A DNA stretch of 19,448 nucleotides from JANNOG01 sp050329415 (GTDB lineage: Bacteria; Actinomycetota; Actinomycetes; Actinomycetales; JBBAYJ01), in the NCBI GenBank assembly GCA_050329415.1, contig JBHJOS010000170.1:1-19448 (forward strand), in the 5' to 3' direction. Below, piece after piece: positions 6,506 to 13,726 of the stretch. Below the pieces are notes generated by a model. That model was not told where the DNA came from. It was given only the letters and a program-made list of their open reading frames with translations, and ran no database searches. Each line of letters starts with the position of its first letter. The first letter of the stretch is position 1. The translations under genes were made by a program, and so were the position numbers.

Positions 6506-7606
6506 GTGACCCCTGTCCCCGGCACCACCCTCCCGCGCCCGGCGGCTGCCGCGCGCCCCCGCCCCGAGGCCCACCGCCAGACCCTCTACGCCGCCCTCGC
6601 CCTCGAGGTGCAGGCGCAGGGGCTCACGAATCGCCGCCACGGCTACTACGCCGCCCGCGGGGCGGCCACCCTGGCCGTCGTCGGCGGTGCCGTCGCGGCC
6701 CACGTCCTGCTGGGCCCGACGTGGTGGCAGCTGGCCGTCGCGGCGGTGCTGGGTCTGGCCCTCACCCAGGTCGCCTTCCTCACCCACGACGCCGGGCACC
6801 GGCAGATCTTCGCCTCCGCGCGGTGGAACGAGTGGACCGCCCGGATCCTCGCCACCGGTGTCGTCGGCATGGCCTACGGCTGGTGGAACACCAAGCACAG
6901 CCGTCACCACGGCGCGCCCAACCAGATCGACAAGGACACCGACATCGAGCCCGGGGTGCTGGCCTGGACGCCCGAGCAGTCGGACGCCCGGCGCGGGCTG
7001 CCCGCGTGGTTCGCCGCCCGGCAGGGCTGGCTGTTCTTTCCGCTGCTCACCCTGGAGGGAGTCAACCTCCACGCGGCCGGACTGCGGGCGATCCTCGGTG
7101 GGGCGCCGATGAAGCGACGGTGGCTGGAGTTCGGTCTCATCGTGGCCCGCCTGGGCGGGTTCCTCGCGCTCGTCCTCGTCGTCCTGCCGCCGGGGATGGC
7201 CGCCGCGTTCGTGGGGGTCCAGCTCGCGGTCTTCGGGGTGTCGATCGGGGCCACGTTCGCCCCCAACCACAAGGGCATGCCGCTGGTGCCCCGCGGGCTG
7301 ACGGTGGACTTCCTGCGCCGGCAGGTGCTGATGTCCCGCAACATCCGGGGCGGGTGGTTGGTCGACACCGTGATGGGCGGGCTCAACTACCAGATCGAGC
7401 ACCACCTGTTCCCCCACATGCCCCGACCGAACCTGCGCCGTGCCGCGCCGCTCGTGCGGGCGTTCTGCGAGCGGCACGGGATCGCCTACACCGAGACGGG
7501 ACTCTTCCAGTCCTACGGAATCGTCGTGCGCTACCTCAACCAGGTCGGCTTGGGCTCCCGGGATCCGTTCCAGTGCCCGCTCGTTCAGATCTACCGCCCG
7601 GTCTGA
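6506..7606 (+). CDS. Membrane fatty acid desaturase, second tandem copy
   Basis: This 366-residue paralogue aligns without gaps to the preceding gene from the shared QTLYAAL (residues 25-31 here) to the C-terminus, at roughly three quarters identity by eye. Its histidine boxes are HDAGH at 94-98, HSRHH at 131-135 and QIEHH at 296-300. Both proteins share APNHKGMPLVP and the C-terminal VRYLNQVGLG...DPFQCPLVQ. Only the first 20-25 residues are unrelated, and here they are proline- and alanine-rich. The start is GTG 6506; the ribosome site is weak, so translation may be coupled to the upstream copy. The closeness points to local duplication, and the substitutions spread along the chain suggest both copies are kept. 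A two-component system starts 51 bases downstream on the same strand. Confidence 0.9.
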   Translation: MTPVPGTTLPRPAAAARPRPEAHRQTLYAALALEVQAQGLTNRRHGYYAARGAATLAVVGGAVAAHVLLGPTWWQLAVAAVLGLALTQVAFLTHDAGHRQIFASARWNEWTARILATGVVGMAYGWWNTKHSRHHGAPNQIDKDTDIEPGVLAWTPEQSDARRGLPAWFAARQGWLFFPLLTLEGVNLHAAGLRAILGGAPMKRRWLEFGLIVARLGGFLALVLVVLPPGMAAAFVGVQLAVFGVSIGATFAPNHKGMPLVPRGLTVDFLRRQVLMSRNIRGGWLVDTVMGGLNYQIEHHLFPHMPRPNLRRAAPLVRAFCERHGIAYTETGLFQSYGIVVRYLNQVGLGSRDPFQCPLVQIYRPV

Positions 7607-7656
7607 GGTCGCTGGAGGTCTTGCCGCGGGGGGCGGCGGTGCCGTAAGAGGTCTGG

Positions 7657-9705
7657 GTGACCTCCCCGGGACGCGTTCTCGTCGTCGAGGACGACGAGCG
7701 CCTCGCCGCTGCGATCCGCCGCGCCCTCGCCTACGACGGCCACCACGTCCGAGTGATCCATGACGGCACCGAGGCTCTCGCCCGCATCCGCGACACCGGC
7801 CCCGACGTGGTCGTCCTCGACGTCGTCCTGCCGGGCACGACGGGACTGGAGATCTGTCGCAGGATCCGCCAGGCCGGTGACGGCGTGGCCGTCCTCATGG
7901 TGACCGCCCGCGACGCCGTCCCGGACCGAGTGGCGGGCCTGGACGCCGGTGCCGACGACTACCTCGTCAAGCCCTTCGATCACGAGGAGCTCCTGGCCCG
8001 GGTGCGGGCGCTGCTACGACGCCGGGGCCCCGCCCGGGACGTGCTGCGCTTCGCTGACCTGCTCGTCGACGTCCCTGCGATGGAGGTCACCCGGGCGGGG
8101 GAGCCCGTCGAGCTCACGACCCAGGAGTTCCGCCTGCTCGAGCACCTGGTGCGCCACCCGCGGGTCGTGCTGAGCCGGATGCAGCTGCTCGAGGCGGTGT
8201 GGGGCCTGGACAGCCGGACCGCGTCCAACGTCGTCGACGTCTACGTGGGCTACCTGCGGCGCAAGCTCGAGGCTGGAGGCGGGCAGCGAGTGGTCCACGC
8301 CGTCCGCGGCGTCGGCTACGTCCTGCGGGACCCCCCCCGCGTGAGGCTGCGCTTGGCGGTCCTCGGCACCGTCCTCGCCACGGGCACGCTGCTCGTGTTC
8401 TCCACGCTCCTGGTCGCCCTTGCCGTGCTCGGGGCGCCGGGCGAGCAGGACCGGACCCTCGACGACCTCGCCGAGCGCGCGGCTCGCGAGTACCGGCCCG
8501 GGGGCGCCGAGCCGGCGATCGTCGTGGACGCGGCACGCAGCGTCGAGGCGTTCGTGCTGGTCGCCGAACGCACCGGGACGGTCGTGTACGCCGGGGCGCG
8601 GGTCGACGGGGTGGTCCCTCCGGTGCCCGACGAGCTGGTCGACCGGGCGCTGGCGTCCGGCACCGCCCGGGGAACCGTGACGGTCGCCGGGGTCGAGCTG
8701 CGGCTCGCCGCCCGCGCCCTGCCCGGTGACGACGCCGTCCTCGTCGCCGGGCAGCCGACCGCGGCGCGGGCCCCGGAGAACAGCGGACTGATCACGGCCG
8801 TCGTCGTGGCGGCCGTCTTCACCGCGGTCGCCGGGGCTGTCGCCAGCTGGGTCGTCAGCAGTCGTGCCCTGCGCCCACTGCGTCACTTGGCCCGGACCAG
8901 CGGCGACATCGCCCGGACCGGCGATGTCACCCGCCGCCTGCCCGTGCCGCGCCGCCGGGACGACGTCGCCGTCCTGGCGGGGGAGTTCAACGCCATGATG
9001 AGCCGCCTCGAAGGCGCCCAGGCGGACCTCGCGACCACCCTGGCCGAGCAGCGGCGGTTCCTGGCCGACGCCTCGCACGAACTGCGGACGCCCCTGGCGA
9101 CCATCCGGTCGAACGCCGGGTTCCTCCTGGACCGGCCGGACGCGGCACCCGACGACCGGGCCGAGGCACTGCGGGACCTCCGGGGCGAGGCGGACCGCAT
9201 GAGCCTGCTGGTGGCGGACCTGCTCGCGCTGGCCCGCTCGGACGCCGAGCCCGCGTCCAGTCGTGAGGCCGTGGACCTGGCGGTGCTCGCCCGGGACGTG
9301 TGCCGCCTCACCGGGGCCCGGTGGCACCCGGCCGATGGCCCCGGCTGGGTCAGTGGCGGCGCCGTGGTGAGGGGGGACGAGGCCGCCCTGCACCGGATGC
9401 TGCGATGTCTGGTCGACAACGGGACGGTTCACGGCGGGGGGCAGGTCGGGGTCCGGGCGGGACGGGTCTCGGCGACCTGGGTGCTGGTCACGGTGTGGGA
9501 CGGCGGACCGGGGTTCCGGCCCGAGTCCCTGCCGTTCGTCTTCGACCGGTTCCACCGCGGCGAGGAGGCTCGGTCGCGGCCCGGCAGCGGTCTCGGCCTG
9601 GCGATCGCCCGGTCTGTCGCCCGCCGGCACGGCGGGGACGTGCGCGCGGCGAACGGCCCTCAGCGGGGGGCGGTCCTCAGCGTGCGGCTGCCCGCCGCGT
9701 CCTGA
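7657..9705 (+). CDS. OmpR-family response regulator fused in frame to its histidine kinase
   Basis: As sequenced, one 682-residue frame holds both halves of a two-component system. Residues 1-228 are a response regulator: acidic pocket E11/D12/D13, phospho-acceptor D55, T83, K105, then a winged-helix DNA-binding domain ending RGVGYVLRDPP. Residues 229-682 are a sensor kinase: TM helix 231-258, extracytoplasmic region to about 375, second helix 378-401, HAMP linker, H-box with H474 in DASHELRTP, N-box with N588, G1 DGGPG and G2 GSGLGLAIARS. The join falls in a run of eight C at 8331-8338. The start is GTG 7657 with AAGAGG five bases upstream. Membrane-spanning proteins with an N-terminal DNA-binding regulator are unusual, so two separate proteins may be the real state. 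Its place 51 bases after the desaturases suggests control of membrane lipids. Confidence 0.7.
   Translation: MTSPGRVLVVEDDERLAAAIRRALAYDGHHVRVIHDGTEALARIRDTGPDVVVLDVVLPGTTGLEICRRIRQAGDGVAVLMVTARDAVPDRVAGLDAGADDYLVKPFDHEELLARVRALLRRRGPARDVLRFADLLVDVPAMEVTRAGEPVELTTQEFRLLEHLVRHPRVVLSRMQLLEAVWGLDSRTASNVVDVYVGYLRRKLEAGGGQRVVHAVRGVGYVLRDPPRVRLRLAVLGTVLATGTLLVFSTLLVALAVLGAPGEQDRTLDDLAERAAREYRPGGAEPAIVVDAARSVEAFVLVAERTGTVVYAGARVDGVVPPVPDELVDRALASGTARGTVTVAGVELRLAARALPGDDAVLVAGQPTAARAPENSGLITAVVVAAVFTAVAGAVASWVVSSRALRPLRHLARTSGDIARTGDVTRRLPVPRRRDDVAVLAGEFNAMMSRLEGAQADLATTLAEQRRFLADASHELRTPLATIRSNAGFLLDRPDAAPDDRAEALRDLRGEADRMSLLVADLLALARSDAEPASSREAVDLAVLARDVCRLTGARWHPADGPGWVSGGAVVRGDEAALHRMLRCLVDNGTVHGGGQVGVRAGRVSATWVLVTVWDGGPGFRPESLPFVFDRFHRGEEARSRPGSGLGLAIARSVARRHGGDVRAANGPQRGAVLSVRLPAAS
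8331..8344 (+). other. C8 tract at the regulator-kinase junction
   Basis: Eight consecutive C (8331-8338) are followed by GCGTGA. With eight C, the frame reads D-P-P-R-V-R-L-R straight into the kinase. With seven, it reads D-P-P-A-stop, with the TGA overlapping the kinase GTG. One base of slippage therefore switches between a fused protein and two proteins. Confidence 0.9.
8341..9705 (+). CDS. HAMP-containing sensor histidine kinase (alternative separate cistron)
   Basis: If the kinase is made separately, it starts at GTG 8341 and has 454 residues, beginning MRLRLAVLGTVLATGTLL. The arrangement GCGTGAGG at the join is the classic GTGA stop/start overlap seen in regulator-kinase operons, but the regulator's stop is out of frame by one base in this sequence. 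The product would be a conventional membrane kinase: two TM helices around a sensor domain of about 115 residues, HAMP, HisKA and HATPase_c. The sensor region has no domain I recognise. This entry is the alternative reading of the second half of the fused frame, not an additional gene. Confidence 0.5.
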   Translation: MRLRLAVLGTVLATGTLLVFSTLLVALAVLGAPGEQDRTLDDLAERAAREYRPGGAEPAIVVDAARSVEAFVLVAERTGTVVYAGARVDGVVPPVPDELVDRALASGTARGTVTVAGVELRLAARALPGDDAVLVAGQPTAARAPENSGLITAVVVAAVFTAVAGAVASWVVSSRALRPLRHLARTSGDIARTGDVTRRLPVPRRRDDVAVLAGEFNAMMSRLEGAQADLATTLAEQRRFLADASHELRTPLATIRSNAGFLLDRPDAAPDDRAEALRDLRGEADRMSLLVADLLALARSDAEPASSREAVDLAVLARDVCRLTGARWHPADGPGWVSGGAVVRGDEAALHRMLRCLVDNGTVHGGGQVGVRAGRVSATWVLVTVWDGGPGFRPESLPFVFDRFHRGEEARSRPGSGLGLAIARSVARRHGGDVRAANGPQRGAVLSVRLPAAS

Positions 9706-9712
9706 GCCTCAG
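9702..9712. repeat. Short palindrome spanning two convergent stop codons
   Basis: CTGAG-C-CTCAG contains the kinase TGA (9703-9705) and, on the other strand, the TGA of the minus-strand gene (9711-9709). Only three bases separate the two genes. The stem is too short to call a terminator. Confidence 0.3.
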
Positions 9713-10134
9713 CCTCCGACGATCTCCCGGTCCCAGGAGTCCGGGGCCTCGACATCGAGGCAGGAACTCTCGGAAGTGATGAGGACGACCCGGTCCGCGT
9801 CGACCGCCTGCGACAGCGCCACGACGTCGTCCGCCTGACAGGGGGCGAAGGGGTTGATGTCGTCGAGGTCGCCGAGTTCCGGCTGGAACGTGTGCAGCAG
9901 GTCCTTCTCGGTGGCCAGCGCGTACTCGGTGTACCGCTCGCCGTCCAGGTCGGCCAGCCGTGCGCGGGCCTCGCGCCAGTACGCCTCCATGTCGAACGAG
10001 GAGTCCGGGACGACCGAGGAGTCCACGACGACGAACACCTGCTGCGGGTCTCCCGACAGTGCCCGGTCGGTCACGACGGCGTAGCCCCCGAACACCACGG
10101 CGAGCACCGCCAGCCACACCGCGAGCGCACGCAA
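9709..10134 (-). CDS. Small membrane-anchored protein of the TelA/VWA operon
   Basis: This is the last gene of the operon, 141 residues from TTG 10134, which lies four bases after the stop of the VWA lipoprotein gene. Residues 3-19 (ALAVWLAVLAVVFGGYA) are one hydrophobic helix. The soluble part begins with a buried-strand pattern, VFVVVDSSVV, and later has DRVVLITSESS. This strand-aspartate-serine arrangement resembles the first strand and loop of a VWA or Rossmann-like domain, but no full MIDAS motif is present. Two cysteines (in FAPCQAD and SSCLDVE) could pair outside the cell. There is no clear ribosome site, so translation is probably coupled to the upstream gene. A longer start at 10197 would overlap the VWA gene by about 59 bases and is less likely. 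I do not recognise a named family. Confidence 0.7.
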   Translation of the reverse strand: MRALAVWLAVLAVVFGGYAVVTDRALSGDPQQVFVVVDSSVVPDSSFDMEAYWREARARLADLDGERYTEYALATEKDLLHTFQPELGDLDDINPFAPCQADDVVALSQAVDADRVVLITSESSCLDVEAPDSWDREIVGG

Positions 10135-10138
10135 CGGG

Positions 10139-11818
10139 TCACACGCCCGCGTTGAACAAGGCGGACAGCTGGAACTCCACGTCCTCCTCGGACGCATTGA
10201 TGCTGGCGGATTCGACCAGCGACGACACCCGCTGCAACTCGTCGAGGTCGGCCTCGAAGCCCACGGTGTAGATGGGCACCCCGAGCCCCTCGATGGTCCG
10301 CTCCACGTCGGAGAACTGCAGCCCGTCGACGGTCTCCCCGTCGGTCAGCACGAGCAGGACGAGACGGGTGTCGGGGTCCGCGTCCCGCTCGGCCAGCAGC
10401 ATGTCGAGGCCGAGCAGGATCCCGTCGTACATGGCGGTCCCGCCCACCGCCTCCATGTCCTGCACCGCGGCGGCGAACCGTGCCTGCTGGTTGAGGTCGA
10501 ACTCCTCGACCGGCAGCCGGCGCCTCACCACGTCGCTGAACTCGACCATGCCGACCGCGGCCTCGGGGTTGACGAAGCCGCGCGACGACAGCAGGGCCTC
10601 CTGGACCGCCTGCAGCCGGCTGCCGGCCATGGAGCCGGAGACGTCGGTGACGAACACCGCGGACAGCGGGCGCCCGCCGTCCTTGCTCTCCTTCCACAGC
10701 TGCTGGGCCCCGACGAGGATGCCGCCGGTCGGGACCTCGACCTCGGCCTCGTACTCGGGGGGGTCGAAGCCCTGCTCGCGGGCGCGGTCCTGGGGGCCGG
10801 AGCCGGCGGCGAAGTCCGCGAACAGCTCCATCGCGGCCACTGCGTCCGGGGAGGCGCCGTCGACCGCATACAGCGGGTTGTCGTGGCGCACCCCGAAGGG
10901 CACGAACTCGAAGCCGCTCTGCAGCGACTCGGTGTTCGTGAAGGTCTGCCACTCCATGACGAAGGCGTCCAGGGCGCCGTTCTCGCGCTCGACGGACTCC
11001 CGCAGCTGCAGCGTCGTGAGCGCGACGAACGGGACCCGGGACTGGAACTCCTCGAACACGCTCGCGACGTCGGGGGAGAGGTAGCGGTCCGCGTCGCCTT
11101 CGGCGAAGGCGTCGAGGACGGTGACCAGGTAGTTGAGCCCGGTGCTGGAGAAGAACGGGTCGGTGTATCCGGTGACGACCTCACCGGCGATGGTCGCCTC
11201 GAGCACGGTGGCCGCGGTGACGTCGCCGTACTCCGAGCGCACCTGGTCGGCGGTCTCGGTGCGGAGCACCAGCCCGGCGACGTTGGGCACGAGGCTGGGG
11301 GACACCTCCGTGAGGGAGGTGTTCTCGTTCGCCATCTCGATCCACAACTGGTTGGACGGGCTGAAGCCGTCCGGGAGGTCCCGCCCGGCGGCCAGGAACG
11401 AGTACCCGGTGCCGGAGGCGATGCTGCGCACCGCGATGCCCACCGTGCGCCCGTCGGGCAGCGTGGCGCCGGAGGAGTTGAACTCCTCGGCGACCTCGAC
11501 CATCCAGCCGTCGCTGCCCGTGCCGGACTTCTCCGTCGACGTGAAGACCTCCGCGACGACGTCGGTGGACGGCTGGACGACGACCGGGAACTCGTCGATG
11601 GGCGGCAGGGTGTCGGCGAGCTCGGCGGTGTCGAGGGGCACCTGGGCGGCCCTGGTCTCGAGGTCGTCGACCCAGTCCACCCGCTCGAGCTGGTCCGTCA
11701 GACGCTCACGGGCCTCGTCGGCGGTCAGCGGCTCGGAGCCGCCGGCGCAGCCGGCCGCCAGGCTCACCGCCGCGACCGCCATCGCCGTGACGGCCAGTCG
11801 CCTCCGGTGTCCGGTCAT
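10139..11818 (-). CDS. Lipoprotein with solute-binding-like and VWA domains
   Basis: The start chosen is ATG 11818, seven bases after GGAAGG; an in-frame GTG nine codons earlier lacks a site. The 559-residue product has a basic N-terminus, a hydrophobic signal and a lipobox LAAGC (Cys24), so it is a secreted lipoprotein. Residues about 75-370 look like an extracellular solute-binding fold: a VVVQPSTDVVAEVF strand, NQLWIEMANE, GLNYLVTVLDAFAEGD. Residues about 384-540 are a von Willebrand factor A domain with a complete metal site: DVSGS (D392, S394, S396), T461 in GGTAMYDG, D493 in LTDGE. The combination is known in actinobacteria as 'substrate-binding and VWA domain-containing protein'; its ligand is unknown. 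It lies 31 bases after telA and just before a small membrane protein. I infer surface sensing or scaffolding. Confidence 0.85.
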   Translation of the reverse strand: MTGHRRRLAVTAMAVAAVSLAAGCAGGSEPLTADEARERLTDQLERVDWVDDLETRAAQVPLDTAELADTLPPIDEFPVVVQPSTDVVAEVFTSTEKSGTGSDGWMVEVAEEFNSSGATLPDGRTVGIAVRSIASGTGYSFLAAGRDLPDGFSPSNQLWIEMANENTSLTEVSPSLVPNVAGLVLRTETADQVRSEYGDVTAATVLEATIAGEVVTGYTDPFFSSTGLNYLVTVLDAFAEGDADRYLSPDVASVFEEFQSRVPFVALTTLQLRESVERENGALDAFVMEWQTFTNTESLQSGFEFVPFGVRHDNPLYAVDGASPDAVAAMELFADFAAGSGPQDRAREQGFDPPEYEAEVEVPTGGILVGAQQLWKESKDGGRPLSAVFVTDVSGSMAGSRLQAVQEALLSSRGFVNPEAAVGMVEFSDVVRRRLPVEEFDLNQQARFAAAVQDMEAVGGTAMYDGILLGLDMLLAERDADPDTRLVLLVLTDGETVDGLQFSDVERTIEGLGVPIYTVGFEADLDELQRVSSLVESASINASEEDVEFQLSALFNAGV

Positions 11819-11849
11819 GTCGAGGCCTTCCGGTCCGAGTCCCACGTGG

Positions 11850-12797
11850 TCATCCTGCCCCCTCGGCGACTCCGGCGGGTACCTGGGTCGCCACGTCCCG
11901 AACTGATCCGGACACCACGGGCACAGTCCGTTCGCGGTGGCGGTCCACCTCGGCGAGTGCCCGATTGACCTCGGCGAAGGCCGACCGCAGGGTCTCCACC
12001 CGGGCGACGGCCGCAGCGGTGCGGGCCTGGTCCGGGGTCGCGGCGACCGCCACGGCGACCTGCAACGCCGCCACCGTGACGTCCAGTGCCCGGTCGACCC
12101 CGTGGCCGAGCTCTCGGGTGTTCCGCAGCACGAGGTCGAGCGCCATCACGCCCTGCTGGGTGACGGCCAGCTGCTGCTGCAGGTCCAGCAGCCGCCGGCG
12201 CACCGCGAACAGCAGGTCGTCCCGCAGGACGCGCCGGTGCGGGTGGTCCGCCGCCGGGCCGTCCAGGGCGCCGGCCAGCTCGCTGTCCACCGCGCCCGCC
12301 AGAGCGACCTGCTCCCCGAGGACGTCCGCCGCCGCGAGCAGGTCCGCCCGATCCGCCTCGACGGTCACGGAGTCCCGCCGCAACTGGTCGCGGCCCCGCC
12401 GCAGGGTGGCGACGGTGCGTTCCAGGGCGCCGCGCGACTGCGCGACCCGGGCCAGGTACTGCTCGACCGGGGAGCCGGCACCGCTGAGGCGCGACAGCAC
12501 GCGCCGTCCCCACCCGGGACTCAGATCGGTCCCGGCGGGGTCGAGCCGGTCCACCTCCTCGTGCAGGGCGGCGAGGGCGCGGGCGATGTCCCCGCCGTCG
12601 CCGGCCTCCCGGGTGAGGTCCTGCACCGGGGCGTCCAGGAGCCGGCTGACCCGAGCCGCGACGGCCCGGGCGTCGGCGCCGATGCCGTCGACCAGCGCGG
12701 TGGCCGCGTCACGCTCCGGTGCACTCGACAGGTCGCGGGGAATCAGGTCGGCGACCAGGCGCCGAGCGGCCTCGCCGGTCGTCCCGCCGGTCGTCAC
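11850..12797 (-). CDS. TelA-family (toxic anion resistance) protein
   Basis: The 315-residue protein starts at GTG 12797, overlapping the preceding gene's TGA by four bases (GTGA). It is almost entirely predicted helix: an acidic, alanine-rich N-terminus, then VEQYLARVAQSRGALERTVA, RRGRDQLRRDSVTVE and RRRLLDLQQQLAVTQQGVMA, then VLRNTRELGHGVDRALDVTV. That last portion is the typical TelA core (PF05816), where long helices with a LQQQLAVTQQG-like segment precede a helical bundle. TelA proteins are cytoplasmic and are tied to tellurite and other envelope stress in Ter-type systems, although the biochemical action is unsettled. No TerD, TerC or TerB homologue is visible in the window, so this is a TelA cluster without ter genes nearby. 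Confidence 0.8.
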   Translation of the reverse strand: MTTGGTTGEAARRLVADLIPRDLSSAPERDAATALVDGIGADARAVAARVSRLLDAPVQDLTREAGDGGDIARALAALHEEVDRLDPAGTDLSPGWGRRVLSRLSGAGSPVEQYLARVAQSRGALERTVATLRRGRDQLRRDSVTVEADRADLLAAADVLGEQVALAGAVDSELAGALDGPAADHPHRRVLRDDLLFAVRRRLLDLQQQLAVTQQGVMALDLVLRNTRELGHGVDRALDVTVAALQVAVAVAATPDQARTAAAVARVETLRSAFAEVNRALAEVDRHRERTVPVVSGSVRDVATQVPAGVAEGAG

Positions 12798-13615
12798 TGG
12801 CCGAGGGCGCGGCTGTCATGGCCGCTGCCGAGGCGTCCGCCCACGTCACCCGAGCTCGGTGCCCGGCCGTCCGCCGCGTAGCGCGACGCCCGCTCGGCGA
12901 GGCCCTCGAGCTCCGCGGTGGCGACCTCGGCGTCGGCCGCGGAGGTCCCCATCGGGGTCCGGCTGATCGCGGTGGCGGTCGTGGCGAGCGCGGTCATGGC
13001 GGCTTCGTTGTCGGCGAGCAGGTCGTCGATGCGTTCTCGCTGGGAACGCCACAGGTCGAGGCGGGCGGAGAGGGTGTGGCGCTCGCGCTCGGCCGCCCGG
13101 CCCGTCGCGGGCTCGAGCTCCCGCAGCCGCCGTTCGACACCGGGCGGGTCGATGGTCCGGATGCTCTCGTAGGCCAGCGAGACCTCGGACAGGTTGTGGA
13201 CGACGGCGGCGACCACCTGCTGTCCCGCGGTGAGGTAGCGGGCGTAGGTCATCTCTCCGGCGTCCAGTCGGCGCCCGAGCACGTCGGTGAAGTTCTCGCT
13301 CCGGTCGAGCACGGCCGCGAGCTGCTGCGCGGGTCGTGGGTCCGGCAGCCGGGCGAGGTCACGCCGCAGTGCCGGGACCGGGTCGGTGCCGGCGTCACGC
13401 CGCTCGGCGGCCCGGCGGCGCAGCCGACGCACGGTTCCGGTGACACCGGCGGCGGCCGGCCAGGCGGCCAGCGTCACGACGGCGCATCCGACCAGGGCGA
13501 GCGCCCCACCGAACCCGGGGGTGAACCACCACCACAGGGCGACCGTCGCTGCGCCGGTGAGTACCACGGCCAGCCAGGTCGGTGGGTACGAGGCGAGCGT
13601 GCGCCACCACGACAT
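12794..13615 (-). CDS. Two-TM coiled-coil protein upstream of telA (XpaC-like position)
   Basis: First gene of the operon. I choose ATG 13615, giving 273 residues that begin MSWWRTLASYPPTWLAVVLT; an in-frame ATG 18 codons earlier would add a non-conserved-looking stretch. Two hydrophobic helices (about 12-31 and 35-56) form an N-terminal hairpin in the membrane. A long cytoplasmic helical region follows, with heptad-like stretches such as LDLWRSQRERIDDLLADNEA and VATAELEGLAERASRYA. Its role is unknown. XpaC-type membrane proteins often precede telA in other bacteria, and the layout (N-terminal TM pair plus coiled coil) fits, but sequence alone does not prove the family. The stop overlaps the telA start by four bases, so the two are probably made in fixed ratio and may interact. 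Confidence 0.75.
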   Translation of the reverse strand: MSWWRTLASYPPTWLAVVLTGAATVALWWWFTPGFGGALALVGCAVVTLAAWPAAAGVTGTVRRLRRRAAERRDAGTDPVPALRRDLARLPDPRPAQQLAAVLDRSENFTDVLGRRLDAGEMTYARYLTAGQQVVAAVVHNLSEVSLAYESIRTIDPPGVERRLRELEPATGRAAERERHTLSARLDLWRSQRERIDDLLADNEAAMTALATTATAISRTPMGTSAADAEVATAELEGLAERASRYAADGRAPSSGDVGGRLGSGHDSRALGQ

Positions 13616-13651
13616 GATCTCGGTACCCCGTCCCTGCTGGTTGGTGTCGGC

Positions 13652-13657
13652 AGCGTA
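13652..13657 (-). promoter_or_regulatory. Possible -10 box for the TelA/VWA operon
   Basis: On the minus strand, TACGCT fits TANNNT and lies about 36 bases upstream of the first gene's ATG and downstream of the hairpin at 13687-13719. No convincing -35 hexamer accompanies it. Confidence 0.25.
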
Positions 13658-13686
13658 CCCGGGCGGCACCGGCCCTGCGGTGACCT

Positions 13687-13719
13687 CGCCCCCGCCCGCC
13701 CCGATGCCGGGCGGGGGCG
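13687..13719 (-). terminator. Terminator hairpin after the M14 peptidase gene
   Basis: CGCCCCCGCCCG at 13687-13698 and CGGGCGGGGGCG at 13708-13719 are a perfect 12-base inverted repeat with a nine-base loop. It begins seven bases after the peptidase stop on the minus strand and ends before the TelA operon. It is entirely G/C in the stem with no U-run, a form common in actinobacteria. It should separate the two transcription units. Confidence 0.65.
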
Positions 13720-13726
13720 TCCCGGC

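Noticed and set aside
5597..7647. Long alternative plus-strand frames over the desaturases
   Set aside because: The sequence before 6506 in that frame is proline/arginine-rich shadow of the first desaturase. Only the part from GTG 6506 carries histidine boxes.
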